A program made the position numbers and the translations under genes. From NCBI GenBank assembly GCA_039821145.1, contig JBCBOS010000005.1:248001-312000 (forward strand): a stretch of 64,000 nt of DNA, in the 5' to 3' direction. Source of the DNA: JBCCSZ01 sp039821145. Its GTDB lineage: Bacteria > Bacteroidota > Bacteroidia > Chitinophagales > Saprospiraceae. The notes under the pieces were generated by a model. The model was given only the letters and a program-made list of their open reading frames with translations. It had not been told where the DNA came from and made no database searches. Shown one piece after another: positions 50,518-60,100 of the stretch (positions are counted from its first letter, which is position 1; every line of letters begins with the position of its first letter).

Positions 50518-52119
50518 ATGAAAAAGATCTTCTACACTTTTTTCTTTCTGATCGCATTCACTCTACTCGCCCCACTGCAGTCCAGTGCGCAAATCGATTA
50601 CAACCCTGGGATTCGATTCAACTCCGAGGAGGCCACGGAAGGCTATGTGCTCTTTCAAGATGATCGCAGTTCTGTCTACTTGATCGACAATTGTGGCCGG
50701 ATCGTACATCGGTGGCCAGGGAGCATTTTCTCTGAAAAACACCCAAAATTGTTGCCCAATGGCAATTTGCTGTACATGAGTGGCGACGACATCATACAGC
50801 GCGACTGGAATGGAAATGTCGTGGACAGACTAAGCGTCGGAGGCAATGGGCTCGATCTGGCCTATGAAGTCATTCTTCTGCCCAATCAAAATTATCTTTG
50901 CGTGGTACGCCGTCGTTTTTCCGCCTTTGACTTCCAAAGAATCGGTTACGATGTACCGGGTACTACACCCAATCAAATGGATGGCGTCGTGGAGTTCGAT
51001 CGCAATACGGGAGGGATTGTCTGGCAATGGAGGCTGTCCGATCACGTCATTCAAGAACGCGACGCCACTGCTCCCAACTACGGCATCCTATCAGAAAATC
51101 CACAGTTGATCAATATGGATGCTGTGTCAACCTATGATTGGAATTTCATAGAGTCCTTTATGATCAATGGTATGGACTACAATCCGGAATTGGATCAGAT
51201 TGCCCTGAGTGTCCGCAAGATCAGCGAAGTGATCATCATCGATCATTCCACGACCACTCTAGAGGCCGCAGGAAGTACAGGTGGGCGATATGGCAAGGGA
51301 GGAGACATTCTCTACCGATGGGGCAATCCCTACAACTACCGACGGGGAAGCCCAGAAGATCGGGTGTTGTTTTTCCAGCACAATCCCAATTGGATTGAGT
51401 ATGGACCACACAAAGGCAAAATGATCTGTTACAACAATGGATTGAATCGTCCAGGTGTCACCTTTGAAAACCGCTATTCTACCGCTCCCATCTTTGATCC
51501 TGCCACCGATGGACCAGGCAATTATGTGATCGAAGAAGGAGAAGCATTTCAGCCCGTACAACCCAATGTCAGCTTTGACAGGATCAGCACCAATACGCCC
51601 TTTTACTCCAGTTACACGTCTGGGGCCAAGGTGATGCCCAATGGCAACATCTTCATCACAGAGGGTGTCAATGGCCGACTGATCGAAATTGATTCTACTG
51701 GGAAGGAAGTCTGGAGCTATGTCGTACCAGATGTGAGTTACATTTTCCGAACCGAAAAATACCCCATTGATTACCCGGCCTTTGAAGGACGCGACCTGAC
51801 ACCTTTGGGAACGCTGGAGTCTCCCCCAAGTGATTACAACTGCCAACTGATTACTTCCACAGAGGATTTGCCATTGCAACGGCCTTCCTTTCAGGTCCAT
51901 TACTTCCGCGATGGCCATGGGGTTCAGGTCCTTTTAGAAGACCAGTCCACCTTCCAGTTGCGCATGATCGACTTGCAGGGAAGGGTTCTTCGCGAAGCCC
52001 AAAACCTGCAAGGTACACATGACCTATTCTTTGGCTCACTGCCCGCCGGACTATACATCGTACAATTACAAACCAATAAAGCTACACCGTGGCAATCATA
52101 CAAAATCGTTGTTCCATGA
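50518..52119 (+). CDS. Arylsulfotransferase-like (ASST) secreted protein with T9SS type A domain, paralogue 1
   Basis: About 533 residues from ATG 50518 (signal MKKIFYTFFFLIAFTLLAPLQSSAQ); another ATG lies 9 nt upstream. Six-bladed propeller of the arylsulfotransferase type: YLIDNCGRIVHRWPG, LLPNGNLLYMSGDD, ILLPNQNYLCV, MDYNPELDQIALSV, IDHSTTTLEAAGSTGGRYGKGGDILYRWGNPYNYRRG, FFQHNPNW. At two places where paralogue 2 has His (LHHDIEPMPNGN and DWMHSNALDFNP), this protein has AYEVILLPNQN and NFIESFMINGMDYNP, so catalysis is doubtful. The C-terminus (QLRMIDLQGRVLREA ... GLYIVQLQTNKA) is a T9SS domain. It shares ATGA with paralogue 2. Confidence 0.82.
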   Translation: MKKIFYTFFFLIAFTLLAPLQSSAQIDYNPGIRFNSEEATEGYVLFQDDRSSVYLIDNCGRIVHRWPGSIFSEKHPKLLPNGNLLYMSGDDIIQRDWNGNVVDRLSVGGNGLDLAYEVILLPNQNYLCVVRRRFSAFDFQRIGYDVPGTTPNQMDGVVEFDRNTGGIVWQWRLSDHVIQERDATAPNYGILSENPQLINMDAVSTYDWNFIESFMINGMDYNPELDQIALSVRKISEVIIIDHSTTTLEAAGSTGGRYGKGGDILYRWGNPYNYRRGSPEDRVLFFQHNPNWIEYGPHKGKMICYNNGLNRPGVTFENRYSTAPIFDPATDGPGNYVIEEGEAFQPVQPNVSFDRISTNTPFYSSYTSGAKVMPNGNIFITEGVNGRLIEIDSTGKEVWSYVVPDVSYIFRTEKYPIDYPAFEGRDLTPLGTLESPPSDYNCQLITSTEDLPLQRPSFQVHYFRDGHGVQVLLEDQSTFQLRMIDLQGRVLREAQNLQGTHDLFFGSLPAGLYIVQLQTNKATPWQSYKIVVP

Positions 52120-53780
52120 TGAAAAACTTTACACTTTTCTTATTGCTTTCCTTCAGCTTCCTGTCTCCGTTGACCGCCCAGCGAACAGTGGGTTTGCTCA
52201 GCTACGACATCACACAATCCTATCAGGGGTACACTTTGATTTATCCACACAATCAGCCCAATGTCTATCTGCTCAACAATTGTGGAGAAATCGTCCATAC
52301 CTGGGAAGATGAAGACGACTTTCGCCCGGGCAATACCGCTTATTTGATGGAGGATGGCTCCTTGATCAAAACCAAGCGCGAATCCTCTGTGGCCCAAGAC
52401 CCCATTTGGGCCGGGGGCGGTGGTGCCATTGTGGAGATTCGGTCTTGGGACAATACCCTGCAGTGGTCTTACGAACTCAACGACTCTACGGGCCGCCTCC
52501 ACCACGACATCGAGCCCATGCCCAATGGCAACATCTTGATGCTGGCCTGGGAGTTGAAAACCAACGAAGAGGCCGTTGCCGCAGGCCGTGACCCATCGAC
52601 ACTGAATCAGACCAATATGTGGCCAGACTACGTCTTCGAAATCAATCCGGAGAATGACGAAATCGTCTGGGAATGGCATGCCTGGGACCACTTGGTGCAG
52701 GACTTTGACGACAGCAAAGAAAACTTCGGCGTGGTGAGTGAGCAGCCGGGGCGCATTGATGTCAATTGGGATACCAATGAAGGACGGGCTGACTGGATGC
52801 ACTCCAATGCCCTCGACTTCAACCCAGAACTCAATCAAGTGATGATCAGCGTACCGCAATTCCACGAAATTTGGGTCATCGATCATTCCACCACCACCGA
52901 GCAGGCGGCTGGCAGCACCGGAGGCCGCTCCAACAAGGGAGGAGATTTGTTGTACCGGGTCGGCAATCAGCAAGCTTACAAAAAGGGAGATGCAGACGAT
53001 CAAATTCTGTTCTACCAGCACGATACCCACTGGACCAATGAGTTTTTGCCTTCCAATCACCCATTCTCGGGTCACATGGTTTGCTTCAACAACCGAGTTG
53101 GTTCCAACTATTCTTCCATCGAAATCTTCGAGGCTCCGTGGAGCATGTATACCAGCGATTACGAGATGTTCAACGGCACCTGGCCTCCCTACTCCTTCCA
53201 GAATACCATCACGCATCCCGACAGCACTCGCTTCTACTCTACTGGCTTGTCCAGCGCCCAGCTGCTGCCCAACGGCAATATGTTGAGTTGCAGCGGCCGC
53301 CAAGGATACATCATCGAGCTGACCCCCGACAATGAGATCGTCTGGGAATATGTCACCCCTTTGCGACGGGGCCAACAGGTCAACCAAGGCGACAGCCTGT
53401 CCCTCAATGACAATCTCACCTTCCGCGCCTTTCGCTACCCTCCTGAGTACTCCGCCTTTGACAATCGGGACTTGGAGGGCAAAGGCTACCTGGAATTGGA
53501 CCCCGACGACAAATTTTGCGATTTGATCACCTCCGTCAATATGCCCACTCAATACGAGTTTGGGGTCTATCCCAACCCAGCTTCCAATTTCATCCACCTG
53601 AGCTGGAATACCGGGGAGATCATCGACATTCGGGTGGTAGACATTTACGGTCGGACTCGATTGGAGGACAAAGGGAACGGTGGCATGAAGTTTTTGGACA
53701 CCAGTCAACTCGAACCCAACATCTACTTTGTCATCATCGACAATACCTGGATGAAAAAAGTGATTTTACAACGACCCTAG
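52116..53780 (+). CDS. Arylsulfotransferase-like (ASST) secreted protein with T9SS type A domain, paralogue 2
   Basis: About 554 residues from the ATG at 52116, overlapping the stop of paralogue 1 by 4 nt (signal MMKNFTLFLLLSFSFLSPLTAQ). Same propeller as its neighbour, with LNNCGEIVHTWED, GRLHHDIEPMPNGNILML, WHAWDHLVQDFDDS, ADWMHSNALDFNPELNQV, DHSTTTEQAAGSTGGRSNKGGDLLYRVGN and FYQHDTHW. The His residues at the blade positions used by ASST for sulfate transfer are kept, so it may be active. T9SS C-terminus: FGVYPNPASNFIHLSW ... VVDIYGRTRLED ... LEPNIYFVII. Probably transfers sulfate between phenolic compounds outside the cell; substrate unknown. Confidence 0.85.
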   Translation: MMKNFTLFLLLSFSFLSPLTAQRTVGLLSYDITQSYQGYTLIYPHNQPNVYLLNNCGEIVHTWEDEDDFRPGNTAYLMEDGSLIKTKRESSVAQDPIWAGGGGAIVEIRSWDNTLQWSYELNDSTGRLHHDIEPMPNGNILMLAWELKTNEEAVAAGRDPSTLNQTNMWPDYVFEINPENDEIVWEWHAWDHLVQDFDDSKENFGVVSEQPGRIDVNWDTNEGRADWMHSNALDFNPELNQVMISVPQFHEIWVIDHSTTTEQAAGSTGGRSNKGGDLLYRVGNQQAYKKGDADDQILFYQHDTHWTNEFLPSNHPFSGHMVCFNNRVGSNYSSIEIFEAPWSMYTSDYEMFNGTWPPYSFQNTITHPDSTRFYSTGLSSAQLLPNGNMLSCSGRQGYIIELTPDNEIVWEYVTPLRRGQQVNQGDSLSLNDNLTFRAFRYPPEYSAFDNRDLEGKGYLELDPDDKFCDLITSVNMPTQYEFGVYPNPASNFIHLSWNTGEIIDIRVVDIYGRTRLEDKGNGGMKFLDTSQLEPNIYFVIIDNTWMKKVILQRP

Positions 53781-53798
53781 CGTCGAGTTGACCACAAC

Positions 53799-53840
53799 AA
53801 AAAATCTTCGACTGATGTGCATTCGGTCGAAGATTTTTTT
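53799..53840. terminator. Bidirectional terminator between the ASST pair and trpS
   Basis: AAAATCTTCGAC-n13-GTCGAAGATTTT, perfect 12-bp stem with A/T tracts on both sides. Confidence 0.9.
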
Positions 53841-53864
53841 ATTGGCAGTATCTATTTGTCGTGG

Positions 53865-54848
53865 CTAATACCCCAAGAGAGAACGGACTTTCTTGAGCTT
53901 GGCATTGGCAATGTCGCGGGCTTTTTCCTCTCCGATGTTGAGGGCCTTTTCGAGTAGGTCGATGTTGTCCATGTAGTGGTTGAACAGCTCTCGTTCCTTG
54001 GCAAATCCCGTGAGAATCTTATCGAGCAATTCGTTTTTGGCGTGGCCATAGCCGTAGCCTCCGGCGAGCAGATTGTCGTGCATGGCCTTGGTCTCCTCCT
54101 CTGTGGCCAACAACTTGTACAGATCGTACACCAGGCAATTGTCGGGATCTTTGGGCTCCTCCAAGGTCTTGGCGTCGGTCACGATGCCCATCACCTGCTT
54201 GCGGAGTTGCTTTTTGGAAGCCATCATGTCGATGTAGTTGTTGTAGGACTTGCTCATCTTGCGCCCATCCGTACCGGGTACTTGCATGACGTTTTCAGAA
54301 ATGCTGGCCTCGGGCACCACAAAAACTTCCCCGTATTGGTGGTTGAAAGACTTGGCGATGTCTCGGGTCATTTCGAGATGCTGCTTTTGGTCCTTGCCCA
54401 CTGGCACCACATGTGCATCGTAGAGCAAAATGTCGGCGGCCATGAGGACTGGGTAGGTAAACAAGCCCGCGTTGACATCCGAGAGATTGTCCGCTTTGCT
54501 TTTGAAGGCATGGGCATTGTTCAACATGGGGAAGGGCGTAAAGCAGTTCAGATACCATGTCAGCTCCGTCACCTGGGGCACTTTGGACTGGCGGTAGAAT
54601 AAGTTGGATTCGTAGTCGAAGCCAAAGGCCAACCAAGTAGCGGCGATGGCATTGCGGTATTCTACGCGGGCCTTCCCATCTTTGATGGTGGTCATGGAGT
54701 GCAAATCGGAAATGAAAAACAAAGACTCGGCACTGTCGTCTTTGGACAGCTCAATGGCTGGCAAGATGGCCCCAAGGATGTTTCCAATGTGGGGTTTTCC
54801 CGAGCTGGTGATTCCGGTAAGGACTCTTTTTGTCTTGGATTCAGACAT
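53865..54848 (-). CDS. trpS: Tryptophan--tRNA ligase
   Basis: About 327 residues from the ATG at 54848 (MSESKTKRVLTGITSSGKPHIGNILGAI). Class I tRNA synthetase: HIGH-type motif PHIGN, TrpRS-specific LTWYLNCFTPFPMLNNAHAFK, GLFTYPVLMAADILLYDAHVVPVGKDQKQHLEMTRDIA, and KMSKSYNN (KMSKS). It attaches Trp to tRNA-Trp. Length and motif order fit the bacterial type. The frame opens 27 nt upstream, but the M at 54848 matches the family start. Single gene facing the ASST pair. Confidence 0.98.
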   Translation of the reverse strand: MSESKTKRVLTGITSSGKPHIGNILGAILPAIELSKDDSAESLFFISDLHSMTTIKDGKARVEYRNAIAATWLAFGFDYESNLFYRQSKVPQVTELTWYLNCFTPFPMLNNAHAFKSKADNLSDVNAGLFTYPVLMAADILLYDAHVVPVGKDQKQHLEMTRDIAKSFNHQYGEVFVVPEASISENVMQVPGTDGRKMSKSYNNYIDMMASKKQLRKQVMGIVTDAKTLEEPKDPDNCLVYDLYKLLATEEETKAMHDNLLAGGYGYGHAKNELLDKILTGFAKERELFNHYMDNIDLLEKALNIGEEKARDIANAKLKKVRSLLGY

Positions 54849-55076
54849 GATCGGTTTGTTTACAGAGTGGTACAATTGGCTTTAGGAACACATTACTGAC
54901 AATTTTCATTCCACCGCCCCCCTATTTTGGAGGCATTTGAGAATAAAATGGGTTCTTTTGGGCCCAATTGGCTGGAAAAAAGCCAAAAATAAATATTATT
55001 GGATCAAAATGGGAGCTGTTTAAAGTAAAAAAGCGGCTGGATCGTCTACCAAAAGAAAAGAACATTCGCCGCATTG

Positions 55077-55634
55077 ATGCCAATGACCAAAAAACGGGAA
55101 AATAGAATCGCATCTGTTATCCGGGATTACAACCGCCGACTCTTCCGCTTCATCCGGGGAAGGGTCCCTACCAACGCCGATGCTGAGGACATCCTCCAAG
55201 ATGTCTGGTTTCAGCTGAGCAAGGTCGTGGACCTCGACTCGATTGAGCAGATCAGTGGCTGGTTGTTTCGCGTGGCGCGCAACCGGGTGACCGATAGCTA
55301 CCGCAAAAGACAGCCCGAACGACTGGAAGACCAGACCTTCGACGATGGAGAAGGCATGCTTGCACTGAAGGACATCTTGAGTGCCGAGACCAGCTCCCCC
55401 GAAATGGACAATTTGAAAGAGTTGTTTTGGGAAAGCCTTTTCGAGGCCCTGGACGAACTGCCGGAGGCCCAGCGAGAAGTCTTCATTTGGAACGAACTGG
55501 AAGACCAGACTTTTCAGGAAATTTCAGACCGGACCGGTGTCAACATCAAAACCCTCATTTCCCGCAAACGCTATGCGGTCAAACACCTGCGAGAACGACT
55601 GGATGATTTGTACCGCGAATTTGTGGAAGACTAA
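55077..55634 (+). CDS. ECF-family RNA polymerase sigma factor
   Basis: About 185 residues; ATG at 55077, alternative at 55083. Sigma2: RDYNRRLFRFIRGRVPTNADAEDILQDVWFQLSKV and WLFRVARNRVTDSYRKRQ; a 45-residue acidic linker; sigma4: FEALDELPEAQREVFIWNELEDQTFQEISDRTGVNIKTLISRKRYAVKHLRERL. This domain pair directs RNA polymerase to a special set of promoters. No anti-sigma factor of the FecR or zinc-finger type follows; instead two small membrane proteins and Hsp20 do, so this may be a stress regulon in one operon, with the first membrane protein as candidate regulator. Confidence 0.93.
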   Translation: MPMTKKRENRIASVIRDYNRRLFRFIRGRVPTNADAEDILQDVWFQLSKVVDLDSIEQISGWLFRVARNRVTDSYRKRQPERLEDQTFDDGEGMLALKDILSAETSSPEMDNLKELFWESLFEALDELPEAQREVFIWNELEDQTFQEISDRTGVNIKTLISRKRYAVKHLRERLDDLYREFVED

Positions 55635-55714
55635 TGCAGCGGCCCTCGCCAATTTCGATGTATCTTGACTGGTGGCAGGGCCAAACAATTTAACGCGCTA
55701 AAACACATAGAATC

Positions 55715-56065
55715 ATGTACGGCAAAGCGAATAGTAAAAAGAGCAAGGCAGCCAAGTTTGCATTCTACGCACTGGTGGCCATCGGATTTGTCTTGCTGGT
55801 GGGAGGCATTGTATACTTCTTGTGGAATGCCATTTTGCCCGATCTGGTAGGCGTACGAGCCATCAGGTATTGGGAGGCAGTGGGCTTGTTGGTTCTATTT
55901 CGCATCCTGTTTGGGGGCTTCAGGTCAGGTGCCTTGCGCAATAAGTACAAGAGGGGCAAAGCTTGGAAGGAAAAGTGGCGCCACATGTCGGACGAGGAGC
56001 GCGCTCAGATGAAAGAACGCTGGAGAGAACGTTGCAAAAAACGAAAAGAGGACAGAAAAAAATAG
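55715..56065 (+). CDS. Small membrane protein with a basic C-terminal helix, candidate anti-sigma partner
   Basis: 116 residues. Two hydrophobic helices, about 14-38 (FAFYALVAIGFVLLVGGIVYFLW) and about 55-70 (AVGLLVLFRILFGGF), then a highly charged helix KRGKAWKEKWRHMSDEERAQMKERWRERCKKRKEDRKK. The W-x-x-M-S-D-E-E-R pattern occurs in small proteins encoded after ECF sigma genes in Bacteroidota. It lies 81 nt after the sigma gene. A role in sequestering the sigma factor is only inferred from position. Confidence 0.7.
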   Translation: MYGKANSKKSKAAKFAFYALVAIGFVLLVGGIVYFLWNAILPDLVGVRAIRYWEAVGLLVLFRILFGGFRSGALRNKYKRGKAWKEKWRHMSDEERAQMKERWRERCKKRKEDRKK

Positions 56066-56236
56066 GCCCTTAATCCACTCACTTTCAATACCTTACAATA
56101 AAAATGAAAAAAAGTTAGAAAATATAAAGTAAAATTTCCACCCGCCCGTCTTCTATTACAAAGCAGTTATCCAAACCAAATCAGGGTTTCAACGACTGCT
56201 CTCAAAACGATCATTTTTTCATCAAAAATAGAAGAT

Positions 56237-56533
56237 ATGCGACCCTTTAGAATGTTTTTCCTGTTGTCCCTCGGACTGATTGTTTTCTTCTTTTTGGCCA
56301 GGGTTTTCGTCGTGGCACTGCTTGCTGCAGCTGTGATGACTGGCATCTACTGGCTGTTCAGCAAACTCCGGTCTGTCTTTTGGCACGGCCAGCGCAACGA
56401 CGAGTGGGAGCACGCTCGCTTCCATCGGGGCCTTGGTCGCGGCCAAGTGGAGCCTCTCTTTTACGAAAGACGACGCCCCCATCGCCCAAGTGCCAACCGC
56501 TTTGAAGATGTCCATTACATCCACGTCCACTGA
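56237..56533 (+). CDS. Small membrane protein upstream of Hsp20
   Basis: 98 residues, one or two N-terminal hydrophobic helices (MFFLLSLGLIVFFFLARVFVVALLAAAVMTGIYWLF), then a His/Arg-rich tail (WHGQRNDEWEHARFHRGLGRGQVEPLFYERRRPHRP...HYIHVH). No family recognised. It lies 52 nt before the Hsp20 gene and 171 nt after the preceding membrane-protein gene. The His-rich tail could bind metal; this is speculation. Confidence 0.65.
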   Translation: MRPFRMFFLLSLGLIVFFFLARVFVVALLAAAVMTGIYWLFSKLRSVFWHGQRNDEWEHARFHRGLGRGQVEPLFYERRRPHRPSANRFEDVHYIHVH

Positions 56534-56585
56534 GGCAACAGTTTGAAAAAACCAATTTCATCATTCATCAAAAACCATCACCATC

Positions 56586-57026
56586 ATGTGTAGAACATAT
56601 TCTGATTCTTACTGGAGACAATCCAATGCCAAGTATGCGTCGCGCGAGCAAATGCATCGCCGCAAATGGGCCCGCAAAATGCGCCATGCCCGAGGCTGGA
56701 ACCAAGCACCTGTGAATGTACAAGAACTGGACGACCGCTACGAGCTGTTTGTCTATGCCCCTGGCCTGGCCAAGGAAGACTTCCAAATCTCTCTGGCCGA
56801 CCGCCTGCTGACCATTTCCGTGCAAAAGGAGGCAGAACAAGGAACAGAGCAGGCCAATTGGAAACGCCAGGAATTCTGGCAACGAGATTTTGAGCGCCGC
56901 TTTGAGCTCAACCAGCACATCGACACCCAGGCCATCAAAGCCCAATATACCAATGGCGTACTGCAGCTCAGCCTGCCCAAATTGGAGGAGCACCACACGC
57001 AACGACAAGACATTTTAGTAGATTAA
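56586..57026 (+). CDS. Small heat-shock protein Hsp20/alpha-crystallin
   Basis: 146 residues. Alpha-crystallin domain: APVNVQELDDRYELFVYAPGLAKEDFQISLADRLLTISVQKE ... FWQRDFERRFELNQHIDTQAIKAQYTNGVLQLSLPKLEE, with the F-x-R-x-F beta strand and the A-x-x-x-N-G-V-L-x-L motif. The C-terminal tail is short (EHHTQRQDILVD), and the I-x-I/V anchor is reduced to ILV. It binds unfolding proteins without ATP. Probably co-transcribed with the ECF sigma factor and two membrane-protein genes, which suggests envelope or heat-stress regulation. Confidence 0.93.
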   Translation: MCRTYSDSYWRQSNAKYASREQMHRRKWARKMRHARGWNQAPVNVQELDDRYELFVYAPGLAKEDFQISLADRLLTISVQKEAEQGTEQANWKRQEFWQRDFERRFELNQHIDTQAIKAQYTNGVLQLSLPKLEEHHTQRQDILVD

Positions 57027-57083
57027 TAACGCAATAGGAGGGTCTTGCATTTGCAGGCCCGACAAGCACTTAGGGATCGACAA

Positions 57084-57120
57084 CCCGAACCTTCTCCGGA
57101 AGCTTCGGGTTTTCATTTTT
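57084..57120 (+). terminator. Terminator after hsp20
   Basis: CCCGAA-c-CTTC-n3-GAAG-c-TTCGGG stem followed by TTTTCATTTTT; lies between the convergent hsp20 and TIR-WD40 genes. Confidence 0.85.
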
Positions 57121-57126
57121 CCCTCC

Positions 57127-60100
57127 TTACCGACAATCTTCCGCCCAAGACCAAGAGTCTGAACCGCCTGCCAGGAAGGTCTCCAAACTGCGAAAACACC
57201 CCTCTTGTGCCCTGACCCACTCTGGTCGGTATTCCCGAATGTCTCCCAAGTCCTCCAGCAAACTGTCGCTGTATTCCGCCCGGATTTCCTCTATGCCCAC
57301 AGCTGCTTTTGCATATTCTTTTTGAAGAAAATACGCCAAGGACTGATTGCTCTTGGCCGCCAGATAGACATCGGACCCTGATTTGCTGCACTCCAAGGCC
57401 CGACTGGCTTGCCGGACAGACTCTTCAAACTGCCCAGCCATCATCAAATCCCAGCTGTAATTGACCACCACCTCGCAAGCCAGCACCGTCTCCCCGCGTC
57501 CCATGGCATCAATGACTGCCAAGTAAGACTTCTGGGAACGCAGCAACTCGCGATTGTAAGCCAGTGGATCGTCTTGCCACATGTCCACCAAGTTTTTGCC
57601 AATGGACAACAGGCGATTGCGCTGTCCTTGGGACAAAGAAGTCAGGCGATTGGGGTTCGTCAAGGCTCCCAGGATGGAAAGTTGCCATTCTGTTTGCGAG
57701 CGCACATCGGCAAAGCGGTACAAGCGGATCAATTCTGAAAAGGTCGCAGATGGCCCGTATTGTTTTGCGGCCAAATGCCCGTAGATTTTATTTTGCCATG
57801 CTGGATGGCCTGCTTTTCTCATGGCCTCGGCCACTTCAGTCAATGCCAAGAGCTGCGGAACCGACCACGACTCCAAGGAAGGAGATGCTGTCAGAAAGGC
57901 CATGATGCGCTTCATGGCTGCCTGTCGACTTCTTGCCTGCTGGGGGCCGTTGATGCGCTCGCGCTGCAAAAAGAAGCGTTGTATTTTCAGCAAATCAGCA
58001 AAAGAGCGTTTTTTCATGTATCCTCTGCTGCTCAGTTTTTGGTACAAGCGAGCAATGATGTGGACCTTGGACTTGCTGTCTTCCAAATGGGTCAAGGCCT
58101 CTTGCAGATCGAGAGGATTGTCTTGGGCCAGGATGTCTTCTGTCTTGATGGGAAGGCCGCTTTGGAGTCGTTGCAAAGGGGTAAGTCGCATCAATCGGTC
58201 TGTCGACAGCTCCTTTTTCAGGGTTGGCCAAATTCGAAAGCTGTTGTCGAGGGAACTGCTGGCAAATTGGCCTTCTCCCCAAAATTCCAGGGAAAGAACT
58301 TCCGATTCATGTCCGGTGTAGGTGCGCAGCAGACGTCCTCGTTTGTCCAAAAGCGAAATGGCTCCATTGTCGCTGCCAGCGAGGCAAAAGCGGCCATCGG
58401 GACTCAGGCTGACACTCGTCATTTCCGATTGGTTGATCTGTCGTTGCCAGATGACCTTCCCCCGAGCATTCATCAATGCCAAGCCTCCGTCGGACGTACC
58501 TCCCAGGATGTATCCAAGAGCGGGCTCATAATCGACACAAGACAAATTGCCCATCTCCAAGGTTCCTAGGAAGCGGCTTTTTCGGTCCCACAAAAATGCA
58601 TTGCCCTCCTCTCCCAAGCTGAGAAAGTTGCCAGCGCCTCGCGGCCATTGAAGGTCTTTGACCCGAGCCGCATGTTGTTTCTTCAACGCGACCGCCTTTT
58701 GATCCACCCAGCGATAGACCCGTCCGTTTTGGTGCCCACTGATCATTTGTCCAGATGCAGAAAGGACGATGGCCTCCATGGCCCCACCGAGGGTATTTTG
58801 CCGTTTTGGCCCCAGTTGATTCCCATCGGCATCCAAGTGGTAGGCCGAGTTGTCTGAGCAGGCCAACCAAAAGCTGCCATCTGAGTCGATGTGAACATCC
58901 TTGGCCACCCCCTGGTGAGGCAGTTCAACCGCCTGTTTGTAAAAAGGCCCATCCCAGAGCAGACTGCGCCCATCCGCTCCACAGCTCACCAGTTTCTCGC
59001 CATTTGAAAACAGACAAACCGCCTCCAATCGATCCGTATGCCCTTCCAATTCGTACATCTGATGATTGGACAGAGGCCAAAGACGAAGGCTGCCATCTGC
59101 CCCGGCACTCCACAGCATTTTTTGCGATGGAGAATGACACAGGCTGTAGACAGCACCTGAATGCCCTGACAGGCGTTTGACAAGGCCATCCGTCAAGCGC
59201 GTCAGCAACAACAATCCTTGCTCGTCCCCACTCAACAGATATTTGCCATCCGGCGAAAACGACAAGGCCTGCACCGCATGCTTGTGCCCTTTGCTCCACT
59301 CCATTTGCTGATCGGCCAAGGAGTACACGCCAAGCTCTCCTCCCAATCGCCCCATGGCGACCTTCTCTCCCGCAGGTCCAAAACACAAGGTATTGATCAA
59401 TCCCAACTCCCTTGGCAAGGTGGCCACCTTTTGTCGGTTTTGGCCCCACAACAAGACCTTATTGTCTGTCGCAGTGGACAACCACTCCCCTTTAGAGGAA
59501 ACGGCCAAGTCGATGATCCCTCCTCGATGAGCGACCAAGCTGTCCAGGGATGTCAGTTCGTGGTCCCACCACTGCAGAGTCCCGTTGCGATCTCCCACAC
59601 CGATGATTTTTCGCTTCCGATCGACTGCCAAATGGGTCATCCCAGCTCGGTGAATGGGGGCCCGCAGGTCTTTGCCCGAAGCGTCCAACAGGTGCAATGT
59701 TCCAGAGGAGCGCAGCAAGACGATGGCTTTGGGACTGAGAAAGTCCACTTCCAGGATGGTATCTGCAAACAAGCGAATTTCTTTGGCCTCCTCGCCCTCA
59801 TTTTGCCACAACAACAGTCTGCCATCCGCTCCGCCACTCAGTTTGTATTGATCATCTGGGCCATTGGCCAATGTCAGCACCCAATCGGAATGCTGGCGAT
59901 GGGACCGTCGACAAAACAGGTAATCGGGATGGCTGAACAGGTCGTGAAATACCTTGACGTTGCCTTTGTCTTCCGGTGCCAATCGGAAGGCTCGCTCGGC
60001 CAATCGCACGGCCTGGGTTGGATCGCTGTTGGAATGTCCAAGTGCCAGGGCTGCCAATCGACTGGCCTCGGCTTTTTCGATGGCAATTTGCTCGGCCTGC

